Assembly (NCBI RefSeq): GCF_000373585.1
Contig: NZ_KB891895.1
Span: 1-64,000, forward strand
Source: Streptomyces sp. MspMP-M5
GTDB lineage: Bacteria; Actinomycetota; Actinomycetes; Streptomycetales; Streptomycetaceae
DNA: 64,000 nt
Reading direction: 5' to 3'
The notes below the pieces were generated by a model that saw only the letters and a list, made by a program, of their open reading frames with translations, was not told the origin of the DNA and made no database searches. Positions 8,479 through 16,832 of this stretch are shown one piece after another. Position numbers and translations under genes: made by a program. Position 1 is the first letter of the stretch. Each line of letters opens with the position of its first letter.

Positions 8479-9718
8479 CCGACCACTCCGTGTTCGCGTA
8501 GAACCAGTCGACACATGCGCGAAGACGCTCTTCGACCTGGTCACTGGTCGCGCCGGAAACGAGGAAGGTCGCGATCTCGCCGTTGGTGTGCTGCATGGCC
8601 TGGTAGCGCCGTCCGGCAGGGGCGCACGTGTAGTCCAGCACCCAGTCGAACGGAGCCGACTGAGGAACCTTGGTCAGGACCCCGGGTCGGGGAGAAATCG
8701 TCGTCTGCCCCGAGATCTGCCGCTGCAGGGCTTCCGTCCGCGGCCAGTCATGAGGTTCAAAACCGCAGAACGCACGGACCGCGGCCATCTTGAAATCGAC
8801 CCCGAAACTGGCCCGGTTCTCTTCGAATATCGAGCCGCCGCCGAGCCGCTGTGCGGCCTCGCCGAGGACGAGCTCGCCGTCCGGACGCTGCCACAGCTCC
8901 ACGTGGAAGAGCCCGTCGGGTCCGAAGGGAAGCACCTTCTCCAGGAGATTCCTGGTGAATCCGATGACTTCCCGGGACAGTTCGCTGCGGGCGTCGAGCA
9001 TCGTGCTGCCCATGAACCCGCCATGAAGGAAATCGATATGACTACCGATATACCGAGCCGCGCTCATGAAGCGGCAGACGCCCTGGGAGTAGTAGCCGTC
9101 GACGCGTAGCTGCGTCCCCTCGACGAAGGTCTCGGCGAGCATGTCCGGCTCGCGGTCGATCCCGGCGAAGATTCCCGTACTCAGCAGCGAGTCCAGCTCC
9201 GCCTCCGAGTCCAGGATGAAGGTATCGGCCGATCCCTTGCCCGAGATCGGCTTCAGTACGACGGGGAAGCCGACCACGTCGGCGAAGTCGAGCAGCTCGA
9301 AGGCGTTGCGGACCTTCCTGAACTCGGCCACCGGAACGCCTGCCGCAGATGCGCACTGCTTCATGAGGAACTTGTCGCGCATGTAGACCGCGTCCTCAGG
9401 ACGGATACCTGTCAGTCCGTGCCGTTCGCGCAGCCATGCCGCTCGCAGGACGTCGGCCTCCGCCATGGGGATGATCCGCTTGAACCCGCCGTTCGCGAGC
9501 AGCTGGTCGGCCCGCTTCCCGACCAGGTCGTTCATCGCGTAATTCTGGAAGCACTCGATTTCCGGGAACGCCCCACCGTAGTGGGCCTTAATCCATTCCG
9601 GAGAGTGATCGCGGTCCGTGCCCGTCAATAGGTAGGCCGAATTTTGGGTGGCGTCGGACCATTCCTGCGGTGTATTGCGGAGTAACACCTTGAGCGGCGT
9701 CATTATTATGTTTTCCAC
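8471..9718 (-). CDS. ATP-grasp carboxylate-amine ligase (first)
   Basis: A 415-aa ATP-grasp enzyme, diverged from its neighbour. Motifs include MRDKFLMKQCASAAGVPV, FPVVLKPISGKGSADTFIL (ATP loop), MLAETFVEGTQLRVDGYY and the catalytic end FHVELWQRPDGELVLGEAAQRLGGG. GTG 9718 has an AGGATGAGG Shine-Dalgarno; ATG 9703 is an alternative. Codon 12 is TTA (9685-9683), near the start, where bldA dependence is usually strongest. It follows the FAD protein by 6 nt. Role inferred: peptide-bond formation in product assembly. Confidence 0.88.
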   Translation of the reverse strand: MENIIMTPLKVLLRNTPQEWSDATQNSAYLLTGTDRDHSPEWIKAHYGGAFPEIECFQNYAMNDLVGKRADQLLANGGFKRIIPMAEADVLRAAWLRERHGLTGIRPEDAVYMRDKFLMKQCASAAGVPVAEFRKVRNAFELLDFADVVGFPVVLKPISGKGSADTFILDSEAELDSLLSTGIFAGIDREPDMLAETFVEGTQLRVDGYYSQGVCRFMSAARYIGSHIDFLHGGFMGSTMLDARSELSREVIGFTRNLLEKVLPFGPDGLFHVELWQRPDGELVLGEAAQRLGGGSIFEENRASFGVDFKMAAVRAFCGFEPHDWPRTEALQRQISGQTTISPRPGVLTKVPQSAPFDWVLDYTCAPAGRRYQAMQHTNGEIATFLVSGATSDQVEERLRACVDWFYANTEWSDA

Positions 9719-9724
9719 GATGCC

Positions 9725-11587
9725 TCATCCTGCTCGGCCGAGCATATGCTCGGCTATTGCGTCCGCGTCCTTGAAGAACTCATTCCAGGGGCCGGGCCTG
9801 CCGCTTCCGACGAAGGTGAACCAGCGGGTGTTCTCCGTCGGAATACCGATCACGTGCAAGCCCTCAAGTGACGACCCATCTCGCCCTACCGAATGGAAAG
9901 GGGAGCCTGTCGTCGCGACACCGCCGGTCCTGAAGGCTTCCTCTCCGTTGCGGTTGACGTATTCCGTCAACATCCCCCGGTCACGGAGGTTGACCATGAG
10001 GCGAGAGGTTTCCAGGGTCAGATCCGTACCGGGAATCCTGGCGTCGATGAGGACGTCCAGTTCTGTGTCGGAGCCGGCGACCGCCGGCGATCCGATGGTG
10101 AACCGTCCGGTGGACTCACAGGCCCCGAAACGGGCACTCGGGCCGGCGATGCGCACGATCCCGGCTTCGAGAAGCGCGAGCAACTGATAAACGCGTTTTC
10201 TCGGCGGCCCCGAGGACAGCAGGGAGCTTCGGGGACCGAACCAGCCGAGGAAGTCGTTCGCGTGCGATTGCGCGGTGAGCCCCGAAAAGTCCACCAGCCT
10301 ACGTATCTCGCTGCGCGTATCCCTGAGGACGTCCAGCGCGGCCTTGAGCGGATCGAGCCGGTTCCCCACCTCGGCGTGTTGGAGGTCCCTGCGCATGAAC
10401 GCCATCACATGGTCCGTGAAGTCCTCCCGCGATACGAAGGAGAGCCCGTCGAACGGACGCGCCAGGGCGAAGAAGTCGATCGGTTCGGCGTGGACCCCGA
10501 ATGCCTTGGCAATGTCCCTGATCGCCAAGGGATCACTGGCACCTTGCTGCCGAACCTCCTCAACGAACTCATCCTCTGAGGATTCTCCCGCCAGACCGCG
10601 CACAAGCGTCGAAAAATACACCAGGTGCATTTCGGCGAAGACCCACGGGGCGACTTCTGACCGGAAGTCCAGGGGACGACCGGAAGACCTTTCAAGGATC
10701 TCATCGGCCCTGAACAGAGTGGGCTGGTAGGAATAGTCGGGCGCCTTCTGATTCCGCCCTCGGGCGGGCAACGGCAGCCCGCTTCGGGAGCCCGCGATGA
10801 TCAGCGGCTCGTGACCGCTGGGCTGGTAGCTGTACTCGTTCTCCGCGACCTCGAGGAACTTTCCTTGACGCCCCTCGGTTAACGAAAAGATCACGTCGTA
10901 GGCCGAAAGACCGAGTCCGATGACCCCGGTCGGTGCACCCGCAGGAATTTCTTCGAGATTCATCTCAGCGGGAGATTCGTTGCGGATGTACCGTATTCCG
11001 GGCTTTCGGGCGGCGAACTTCGCAAAAGCAAGCTCGCTCCCCTTGAGCCGAGGAAGCCCGTGCCCGGTTGCCAGGACGACGCTGTCGGCCCGGAGTATTC
11101 GCCCACTTTCGAGCCGCACATGAAAGACTTCGGACTCCCGGTACACGTCCAGGACGCAGTCATGAATCCCTTCGAAGGAGACCGACGGCGGCAGGGCCTT
11201 CTTCGTCGCCGCCAGGACGAACCGCATGTACCGGCCGTAGAGATTTCTGGGAGCGTATTCATTGCTCCCCACGTGCGGATCGCAAGACCGCCACCATTCG
11301 GCGAGCGACGGACCCGCGCCTGGACGAACCGGCCCGTCGTCCACGGGACCGGAGAACATGGTCACCTCATCGGCGACGGTATTCATCCGGTAGAGATCGT
11401 CCTGGTCGGTGCGCCAGATGCGACCACACCCGACTTCGGTCGAGTCGATCAGGTGGATGTCGATCCTGGAACGGTGGGAGGGGGTCTGAAGCCGCGCCGC
11501 GATGCGTTCAAGGACCGCGAGCCCTCTTGGTCCTGATCCGACGATGGCGATCCGGTAGACGTGTGGGGGGCCGTTGACGTCACTCAC
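9725..11587 (-). CDS. FAD/NAD(P)-binding protein (NAD_binding_9-like)
   Basis: A 620-aa flavoprotein, first gene of the ten-gene minus-strand operon. The N-terminal dinucleotide fold shows IAIVGSGPRGLAVLERI; later VVLATGHGLPRL and GVIGLGLSAYDVIF match a second Rossmann half. This family sits beside FAD monooxygenases and is often found with ligases or PLP enzymes in specialised-metabolite clusters; its reaction is not settled. GTG 11587 is chosen because the 95 residues before it in the open frame encode the palindrome-rich leader and look non-coding. Codon 236 is a TTA (10882-10880). Base composition is visibly lower in G+C than region 2. Confidence 0.8.
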   Translation of the reverse strand: MSDVNGPPHVYRIAIVGSGPRGLAVLERIAARLQTPSHRSRIDIHLIDSTEVGCGRIWRTDQDDLYRMNTVADEVTMFSGPVDDGPVRPGAGPSLAEWWRSCDPHVGSNEYAPRNLYGRYMRFVLAATKKALPPSVSFEGIHDCVLDVYRESEVFHVRLESGRILRADSVVLATGHGLPRLKGSELAFAKFAARKPGIRYIRNESPAEMNLEEIPAGAPTGVIGLGLSAYDVIFSLTEGRQGKFLEVAENEYSYQPSGHEPLIIAGSRSGLPLPARGRNQKAPDYSYQPTLFRADEILERSSGRPLDFRSEVAPWVFAEMHLVYFSTLVRGLAGESSEDEFVEEVRQQGASDPLAIRDIAKAFGVHAEPIDFFALARPFDGLSFVSREDFTDHVMAFMRRDLQHAEVGNRLDPLKAALDVLRDTRSEIRRLVDFSGLTAQSHANDFLGWFGPRSSLLSSGPPRKRVYQLLALLEAGIVRIAGPSARFGACESTGRFTIGSPAVAGSDTELDVLIDARIPGTDLTLETSRLMVNLRDRGMLTEYVNRNGEEAFRTGGVATTGSPFHSVGRDGSSLEGLHVIGIPTENTRWFTFVGSGRPGPWNEFFKDADAIAEHMLGRAG

Positions 11588-11612
11588 AGGGTCCCTCGCT
11601 GGGGGTGGGTGT

Positions 11613-11711
11613 GGAACGTCAGACGTTCCGTCTGCTGGGGGGGTGGGGAGGTCTGGAACGTCAGACGTTCCGTCCGCTGAGGGTGGGGAAGTGTGGAACG
11701 TCAGGCGTTCC
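11613..11711. promoter_or_regulatory. Three tandem 17-bp palindromes upstream of the operon
   Basis: GGAACGTCAGACGTTCC occurs exactly at 11613-11629 and 11655-11671, and with one change (A to G in the right half) at 11695-11711. Centre spacing is 42 and 40 bp, about four helical turns. They lie 26-124 bp upstream of the first operon gene (minus strand). The regularity and dyad symmetry suggest operators for a dimeric regulator, perhaps bound cooperatively. As RNA each could also form an 8-bp stem. No regulator gene is next to them. Confidence 0.65.
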
Positions 11712-11729
11712 GTCCGAGCAGTACCGGAC

Positions 11730-12529
11730 TTTAAGCCGGAATGATCACCCGGTAAATGGAATTGCGGAGGGACTGCGCGCCGAAGTGATCCACGGAGCGT
11801 GACCGAACAAGGGCGCGCCAAGCGGGGCGGACGGCGTGGAACGCGCCATAAGGGACCGGGGAATCCGGACATTCGAAGCTACGCATGCACGCTGGGTACG
11901 AGCATCCACCTTGGCGTGATCTGTGTCTCACCGGCCACCGCGCTACTCGGAAGGAGATGCTGGGAGCGCGTTGCACTTCGACGGAGGCCACGAGTACGAC
12001 GCGGCTGCCTTCGTGGCAACGGCCCCTCGTTCAGGTGCCGTTCGATCGACGACTTGCCGTGCAGGATCGCCTGGAGCCGCGGCTGACTGGCAAGCCTGCA
12101 ACGCCTGCTCGACGACGTGGCGGAGCTTGCCCATGCCCTTGACGTTCGGATCCACGTACTCCACGCGCGAGTTGAGGGCAGCGCGGCATCGCACCGCAGG
12201 CTGCATGGGCAGCTCGCCCGTGCGGACCGACGCAAAGCAAGGGCAAAGGCAGCGCTCCATCGACAGTGCAGTGAGATGCGCCACAGTGCAGCCGTGCGGT
12301 GACGCTCTAGGGTGATCACGATGGGTTGCCGCCGGGCGCTGCTGCGCCGGCTTCTTGTACGCGCGAAATCCTTTGACCGGTCCGGCGTTTCGGTCCACCG
12401 AGAACGCCACCGCCGGGGGAGCTGAACGGAACGGGTGGGGATGGCAACTGACGAAGGCGGGGGAGCATCCGCGCCCTGCGGATCGTTGTACGAGCGCCTG
12501 GGCGAGGCGGAGTTCGCCATCCCGACATG
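11730..12529. other. Gene-poor stretch with transposase remnant
   Basis: About 800 bp between the operon promoter and the glycosyltransferase gene. No complete gene is seen. On the minus strand at about 12085-12176 a short reading-frame piece (SRVEYVDPNVKGMGKLRHVVEQ) resembles the C-terminal region of IS5-type transposases, followed by frame-disrupted sequence. The rest holds only low-complexity shadows. Confidence 0.45.
12085..12176 (-). pseudogene. Degraded IS5-like transposase fragment
   Basis: Roughly 30 codons give VDPNVKGMGKLRHVVEQ, similar to the 'GLGKLRYVVEQT' segment of IS5-family transposases common in Streptomyces. No N-terminal DDE region or terminal repeats are visible, and the downstream frame loses similarity. 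It marks an old insertion next to the glycosyltransferase. Confidence 0.4.
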
Positions 12530-13498
12530 TCACAGCGGGATCGTCGGGTCCAGCCGCTCCCTCAAGCGCCGCCGCACCAGGGACCGCACCGGTGCCGCCA
12601 GCGGCGCGAGTTTCCACCACTGCCCCGGGAACATCAGCCTGAACAAGCGGAAGTTGCGCCGGCTCACCGCCGAGGGCCGCAGCGGTACGCAGGACACCAG
12701 CAGGGCCGTGCGCAGGGCCCGGAGTTCGGCGGCGGGTCGGCGGGAGGCCAGTAGCGACTGGGCGAAGGCGTTGCGGTAGGCCCACCACATCATCTCGTGC
12801 TGCTGCGCGCCGATCTGCATGCGCGTATTGGGTTCGCCCGCATGCGGATCGGCCGAGTGGGCAAGGTCCGCGGGAAGATGGTGGACGTTCGCATAGCGGT
12901 CGGCGACACGCCACAGGAGGGTGCCGTCGAGGCCGAGGCCGTGCGTGAAGTCGAAGGGGAGATTGCTCGGCAGCTCGTCCTGGAAGACGTCGACGAGGTC
13001 TGCCCGGCGGATCAGTGTGCAGGAGGCGCTGACCGGGACCTGGTCCTCGACGGTCGCCGACCGGACCAGGAACTCCAGGGAGGACATCCGCCCCTCGCGC
13101 CACCGATAGAAGGTCTCGGGCACCTGGCGGTGCCAAGTCATCGCCGTGAACACGAAGCCGGCGTCGGGTGCCCGGTCGAGTGCCTCGACCGAGCGGGCGA
13201 TCGCGTCCGGGGAGATCCAGTCGTCGGAGAAAAGGAGTTTGACGTACTCGCCTTCGGCGAGCTCGACCGCGCAACGCCAGTTCCGCACCCGCGGTATCAC
13301 TGATTCATTTCGGTGTACCCGAACACGCGGATCGGCTTCTGCGAGTTTAGTGACGACCTCCCATGTGGCGTCCGTGCTCGCATTGTCGACCACCACGACC
13401 TCGATATCCTGGTAGGTCTGTTCGAGCGCACTGCGCACTGCCCGCTCCACCTCCTGCGGGCGGTTGTACACCGGTATACAGATGCTGACCCTTGCCAT
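12530..13498 (-). CDS. Glycosyltransferase family 2
   Basis: A 322-aa GT-A fold glycosyltransferase. The N-terminus is typical (VSICIPVYNRPQEV, then VVVVDNASTDAT) and a metal-binding FSDDW is at residues 91-94. It moves a sugar from a nucleotide-sugar to an acceptor; acceptor unknown. ATG 13498 has an AAGGGGTG site. It is divergent from the oxidoreductase at 13726 and separated from the operon at 11587 by a transposase remnant, so it may belong to either biosynthetic locus or to a cell-envelope function. No clear transmembrane segment. Confidence 0.85.
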   Translation of the reverse strand: MARVSICIPVYNRPQEVERAVRSALEQTYQDIEVVVVDNASTDATWEVVTKLAEADPRVRVHRNESVIPRVRNWRCAVELAEGEYVKLLFSDDWISPDAIARSVEALDRAPDAGFVFTAMTWHRQVPETFYRWREGRMSSLEFLVRSATVEDQVPVSASCTLIRRADLVDVFQDELPSNLPFDFTHGLGLDGTLLWRVADRYANVHHLPADLAHSADPHAGEPNTRMQIGAQQHEMMWWAYRNAFAQSLLASRRPAAELRALRTALLVSCVPLRPSAVSRRNFRLFRLMFPGQWWKLAPLAAPVRSLVRRRLRERLDPTIPL

Positions 13499-13725
13499 TC
13501 CACACCCCTTGTTCGAGATCGGACATTAAACCACGGGTCTTGTCAACTACGGCTGCTAGCAGGGGGTTTGGCGACCTACGCCACACTTGATCACCGGGGG
13601 TTGACCTTTCGTTCACCTCGTGTTTGATTTGCTCCGTACTCGGTTCCGCCGCCTTCTGGCTCAATGTGACGCGAATTGCCGGTCAGTTACGCGTGGATCG
13701 TTGTCAATTTCTTGGGGGAAGTCTC

Positions 13726-15003
13726 TTGCCGTCTGCCGACAATTCCTTGGGATTCGTATTCTGCGGCGGCGGACCCGCCGCGCTCGGACCGGTCATCGCC
13801 GCAGCGAGGAAGGGTCGGCTCGACGATCTGCTCGACCGGGGCATCGCCCTCGTCGAACCCGGGCCGATCGGCCCCGGCGGTCTGGCGCACTACCGCATCA
13901 GCGCCAACTCGCTGGGCGGGCCGTTCCTGGAGTGCCTCGACGGCCTCAGCGACAGCGCGCCGTTCGCCGCACTGCGCGACCTGCCCGAGACCCGGCGCTT
14001 GAGAGCCCACTCCGACGAGCACCCGCCGCTGTCGGTGGTGGCCCCCTTCCTCACCCGCCTCGGCGCCGTCGTGTCCGATCTGCTGGCGGCGCACCCGCGG
14101 TGCACCGTCGTGCCCGAGGCCGTCGCGGCGATCGAGCTGGCCGACGACGGCGTGGTGGTCACCACCGGATCGGGCCGCGAACTCACCGCCGAGCGCACGG
14201 TGATCGCCACCGGCGGCCGCCCGCTCAGCGGGTTCGGGACCGCCGGGATCGTCCCGGGACTGGACCTGCTCCCCCATCGGGACAAGGTGTGGCACTCGGA
14301 GTCGTTCATCGACGCGCGAAAGCCCCTGCCCCCGGTGCGCGGCAAGGCCGTGGTCGTCGGCGGCTCGCACAGCGCATGGTCGGTCGTCCACCTGCTGGCC
14401 CCCGAGGCGGACGAGATCACCGTGATCCACCGCAGCGGGCTCCGGCTCTTCTACAACAGTCCCGACGAGGCGCGCGCCGACGGCTACCCGTTTGACCCCG
14501 TGCTCGACGTCTGCCCCACCAACGGACGGGTCAACCGCTACGGCGGCCTGCGCGGCCGGGCCCACGAACTGGCCAGGGCCGCCCTGCGGTTGCCCGGCAC
14601 CGGCCCGGCACCGGCGCGCCTCGTGCAGGTCACCGACCCGGCGGCCCTGGAGGCCGCGCAGCGCGCACTCGCCGAGGCCGACGTCATCGTCATGGCCAAC
14701 GGCTTCGAGGCCAACCTGCCGCCGATCCATCGCACCGACGGCACACCGGTCAGTGCGGCCGTCGGCCCCACCGGCACCGTGGTCACCGCCCAAGGCCACC
14801 TGGTCGACGTGCACGGCACGGCGCACCCGCGGCTCCTCGCGTACGGACTGGGAGCGGGGCTGGCTCCGTCCGCCGAGGTCGGCGGCGAACCGAGTTACAC
14901 CCGCAGGGCCGACGGCGTCTGGCTCTACCAGCACGACATCGGCGGGATCGTTCTCGACGAACTGCTGCACAACGTGACGACCACGGGGGAGATCCACGCA
15001 TGA
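13726..15003 (+). CDS. FAD/NAD(P)-binding oxidoreductase
   Basis: About 425 aa. A dinucleotide fold at the N-terminus (FCGGGPAALGPVIAAA), a second one near residue 206 (AVVVGGSHSAWSVVHLL) and a late IVMANGFEANLPP motif resemble FAD-dependent N-hydroxylases and related monooxygenases. The start is uncertain: TTG 13726 has GGGGGA upstream and begins right before the flavin fold; GTG 13693 and an upstream ATG-less extension are possible. It overlaps the next gene by ATGA, so it opens the region-2 operon. Substrate unknown. Confidence 0.78.
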   Translation: MPSADNSLGFVFCGGGPAALGPVIAAARKGRLDDLLDRGIALVEPGPIGPGGLAHYRISANSLGGPFLECLDGLSDSAPFAALRDLPETRRLRAHSDEHPPLSVVAPFLTRLGAVVSDLLAAHPRCTVVPEAVAAIELADDGVVVTTGSGRELTAERTVIATGGRPLSGFGTAGIVPGLDLLPHRDKVWHSESFIDARKPLPPVRGKAVVVGGSHSAWSVVHLLAPEADEITVIHRSGLRLFYNSPDEARADGYPFDPVLDVCPTNGRVNRYGGLRGRAHELARAALRLPGTGPAPARLVQVTDPAALEAAQRALAEADVIVMANGFEANLPPIHRTDGTPVSAAVGPTGTVVTAQGHLVDVHGTAHPRLLAYGLGAGLAPSAEVGGEPSYTRRADGVWLYQHDIGGIVLDELLHNVTTTGEIHA

Positions 15004-16832
15004 CCAAGCCGACCAAGGCCGTCGTCCTGGCGGCCGGCTTGGGCCGCCGCCTCGGGCTCGACAACGCCAAGCCGTTGCTTCCGGTGGCCGGCAAGCCCAT
15101 CCTGATCCGCACGCTGGAGAACCTCGCCGCCGCAGGCGTCCGCGAGACGGTCCTCGTCGTCGGCCACCTCGCCGACGACGTGCGCACCGTGGTCGGTGAG
15201 AGCTTCGCCGGCATGGACGTGAGCTACGTCGAGTCCGACGCCTACCGCACCACCAACAACGCCTACTCGCTGTGGCTGGCCCACAAGCACCTCGACCAGG
15301 ACGTCTACCTGATCGAGGGCGATGTGGTGTTCGACGGTGCGTTGCTCGGCGCGCTGACCGCGGCCGACGGCGAGGTCGTCACCGCGCTCGCCCCGTACCG
15401 GCCGCCGATGAACGGCACTGTGGTCACCCTCGACGCCGCCGGCACCGTCTCGGCGATGCTGCTGCCCGCACAGCAGGGGCCCGGGCTCGACCTGACGAAG
15501 ACCTTCAAGACGGTCAATGTGCACCTGCTGCGCGAGGAGTACCTGCGCGAGGAGTTCGTCCCCGCGCTGGAGAAACTGATCGCCGGCGGCGGCCACGGCG
15601 CCTACTACGAGCAGGTCATCGCCGACACCGTGACGGCGGGCCGTTTCCCGGTCCACGGCGTGGACTGCGGGCGGCTGCGCTGGTACGAGGTGGACGACCT
15701 CACCGATCACGGCGCGGCCGAATACCTCTTCAGCAGCCCCGACGACCGACTGACGATGCTGGAGAACCTCCACGGCGGCTACTGGCGTTACGACCTCGTC
15801 GACCACCGCCTGCTCTACAACCTCTACTTCCCACCAACGCAACTGGTGGATGAGCTGGCGCGCGACTTCCGGGACGCGCTGGTGCACTACCCGATGGGCC
15901 ACCGCGCGCTGCAACAGCTGCTGGGCGCCGCGATCCGCCAGCCGCCCGAGCGACTGGTCGTGGCCAACGGAGCATCCGAGCTGATCAAGATCCTCGGGGG
16001 ACTGCTGGGCCGGGTCGGCCTGGTAGTGCCCGGCTTCAACGAGTACGAGGCGGTGTTCGACGAGGCGGACATCCACCGCATCCACCTGCCCGCTCCCGCG
16101 TTCACCATGGACCCGGAGCGGGTCGCCGAGGAGGCACGGCAGGCGGGCGTGGCCGCGGTGATCATCACCTCGCCGAACAACCCGACGTCGATGGCGGTGC
16201 CACGCGCCGACCTGGTGACCCTGGCCCGCTCCCTGGCCGGGGCCGGCATCCGCCTGGTGGTCGACGAGTCCTTCGTGGACTTCTGCGCACCGGGCCACAG
16301 CCTGGAGCCGGACCTGGCCGGACTGCCGGGACTGACCGTGGTCAAGAGCATGAGCAAGGTCTACGGCATCGGCGGGCTGCGCCTGGGCTATCTGCTCTCG
16401 GCGGACGTGGACTTCGTCGCGGACGTCCGGGCCGCGCTGCCGATCTGGAACGTCAACGGCTTCGCCGAGTGCTTCCTGCGGCTGCTGCCCCGGTACCAGG
16501 ACGCGTTCACCGCCAGCTGCACCCAAGTCCGCCGGGACCGCGACGAGTTGGCCGCACTCTTGGCCGGCCTGCCGGGGGTGACGGTGTACCCGCCGGACGC
16601 CAACTACGTGATGGTCCGCCTGCCGGAGGGCGTCTCCGCGCTTGCCGTGGTGCGCCGGACCTTCGCCGAGCACGGCATCCTGCTCAAGGACTGCGGTGGC
16701 AAGTCCATGCCGGACGGCGACCGCTACCTGCGGGTGTCGTGCCGTACCCCGCGGGAGAACGCGCTCCTGACAGACTCGCTGGCGGCCGTACTCGCCGGCC
16801 GTCCGGCCCCGCTGACCACGGGCGTGTCCTGA
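15000..16832 (+). CDS. Bifunctional nucleotidyltransferase-aminotransferase (PntC-like fusion)
   Basis: A 610-aa two-domain enzyme. Residues 1 to about 235 are a sugar/choline-phosphate type nucleotidyltransferase: VVLAAGLGRRLG...KPLLPVAGKPIL, the metal aspartate in LIEGDVVFD and WYEVDDLTDHGAAE, as in LicC/PntC cytidylyltransferases. Residues about 245-605 are a class I/II PLP aminotransferase: SPNNPTS, DESFVDF, and the PLP lysine in SMSKVYGIGGLRLGY (about 452). The same order and length are known for PntC, which transaminates phosphonoacetaldehyde and cytidylylates 2-aminoethylphosphonate. No PEP mutase gene is in the window, so the substrate may be another phospho-amino compound. Overlaps: 4 bases with the gene before, 1 base with the next. 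Confidence 0.88.
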   Translation: MTKPTKAVVLAAGLGRRLGLDNAKPLLPVAGKPILIRTLENLAAAGVRETVLVVGHLADDVRTVVGESFAGMDVSYVESDAYRTTNNAYSLWLAHKHLDQDVYLIEGDVVFDGALLGALTAADGEVVTALAPYRPPMNGTVVTLDAAGTVSAMLLPAQQGPGLDLTKTFKTVNVHLLREEYLREEFVPALEKLIAGGGHGAYYEQVIADTVTAGRFPVHGVDCGRLRWYEVDDLTDHGAAEYLFSSPDDRLTMLENLHGGYWRYDLVDHRLLYNLYFPPTQLVDELARDFRDALVHYPMGHRALQQLLGAAIRQPPERLVVANGASELIKILGGLLGRVGLVVPGFNEYEAVFDEADIHRIHLPAPAFTMDPERVAEEARQAGVAAVIITSPNNPTSMAVPRADLVTLARSLAGAGIRLVVDESFVDFCAPGHSLEPDLAGLPGLTVVKSMSKVYGIGGLRLGYLLSADVDFVADVRAALPIWNVNGFAECFLRLLPRYQDAFTASCTQVRRDRDELAALLAGLPGVTVYPPDANYVMVRLPEGVSALAVVRRTFAEHGILLKDCGGKSMPDGDRYLRVSCRTPRENALLTDSLAAVLAGRPAPLTTGVS

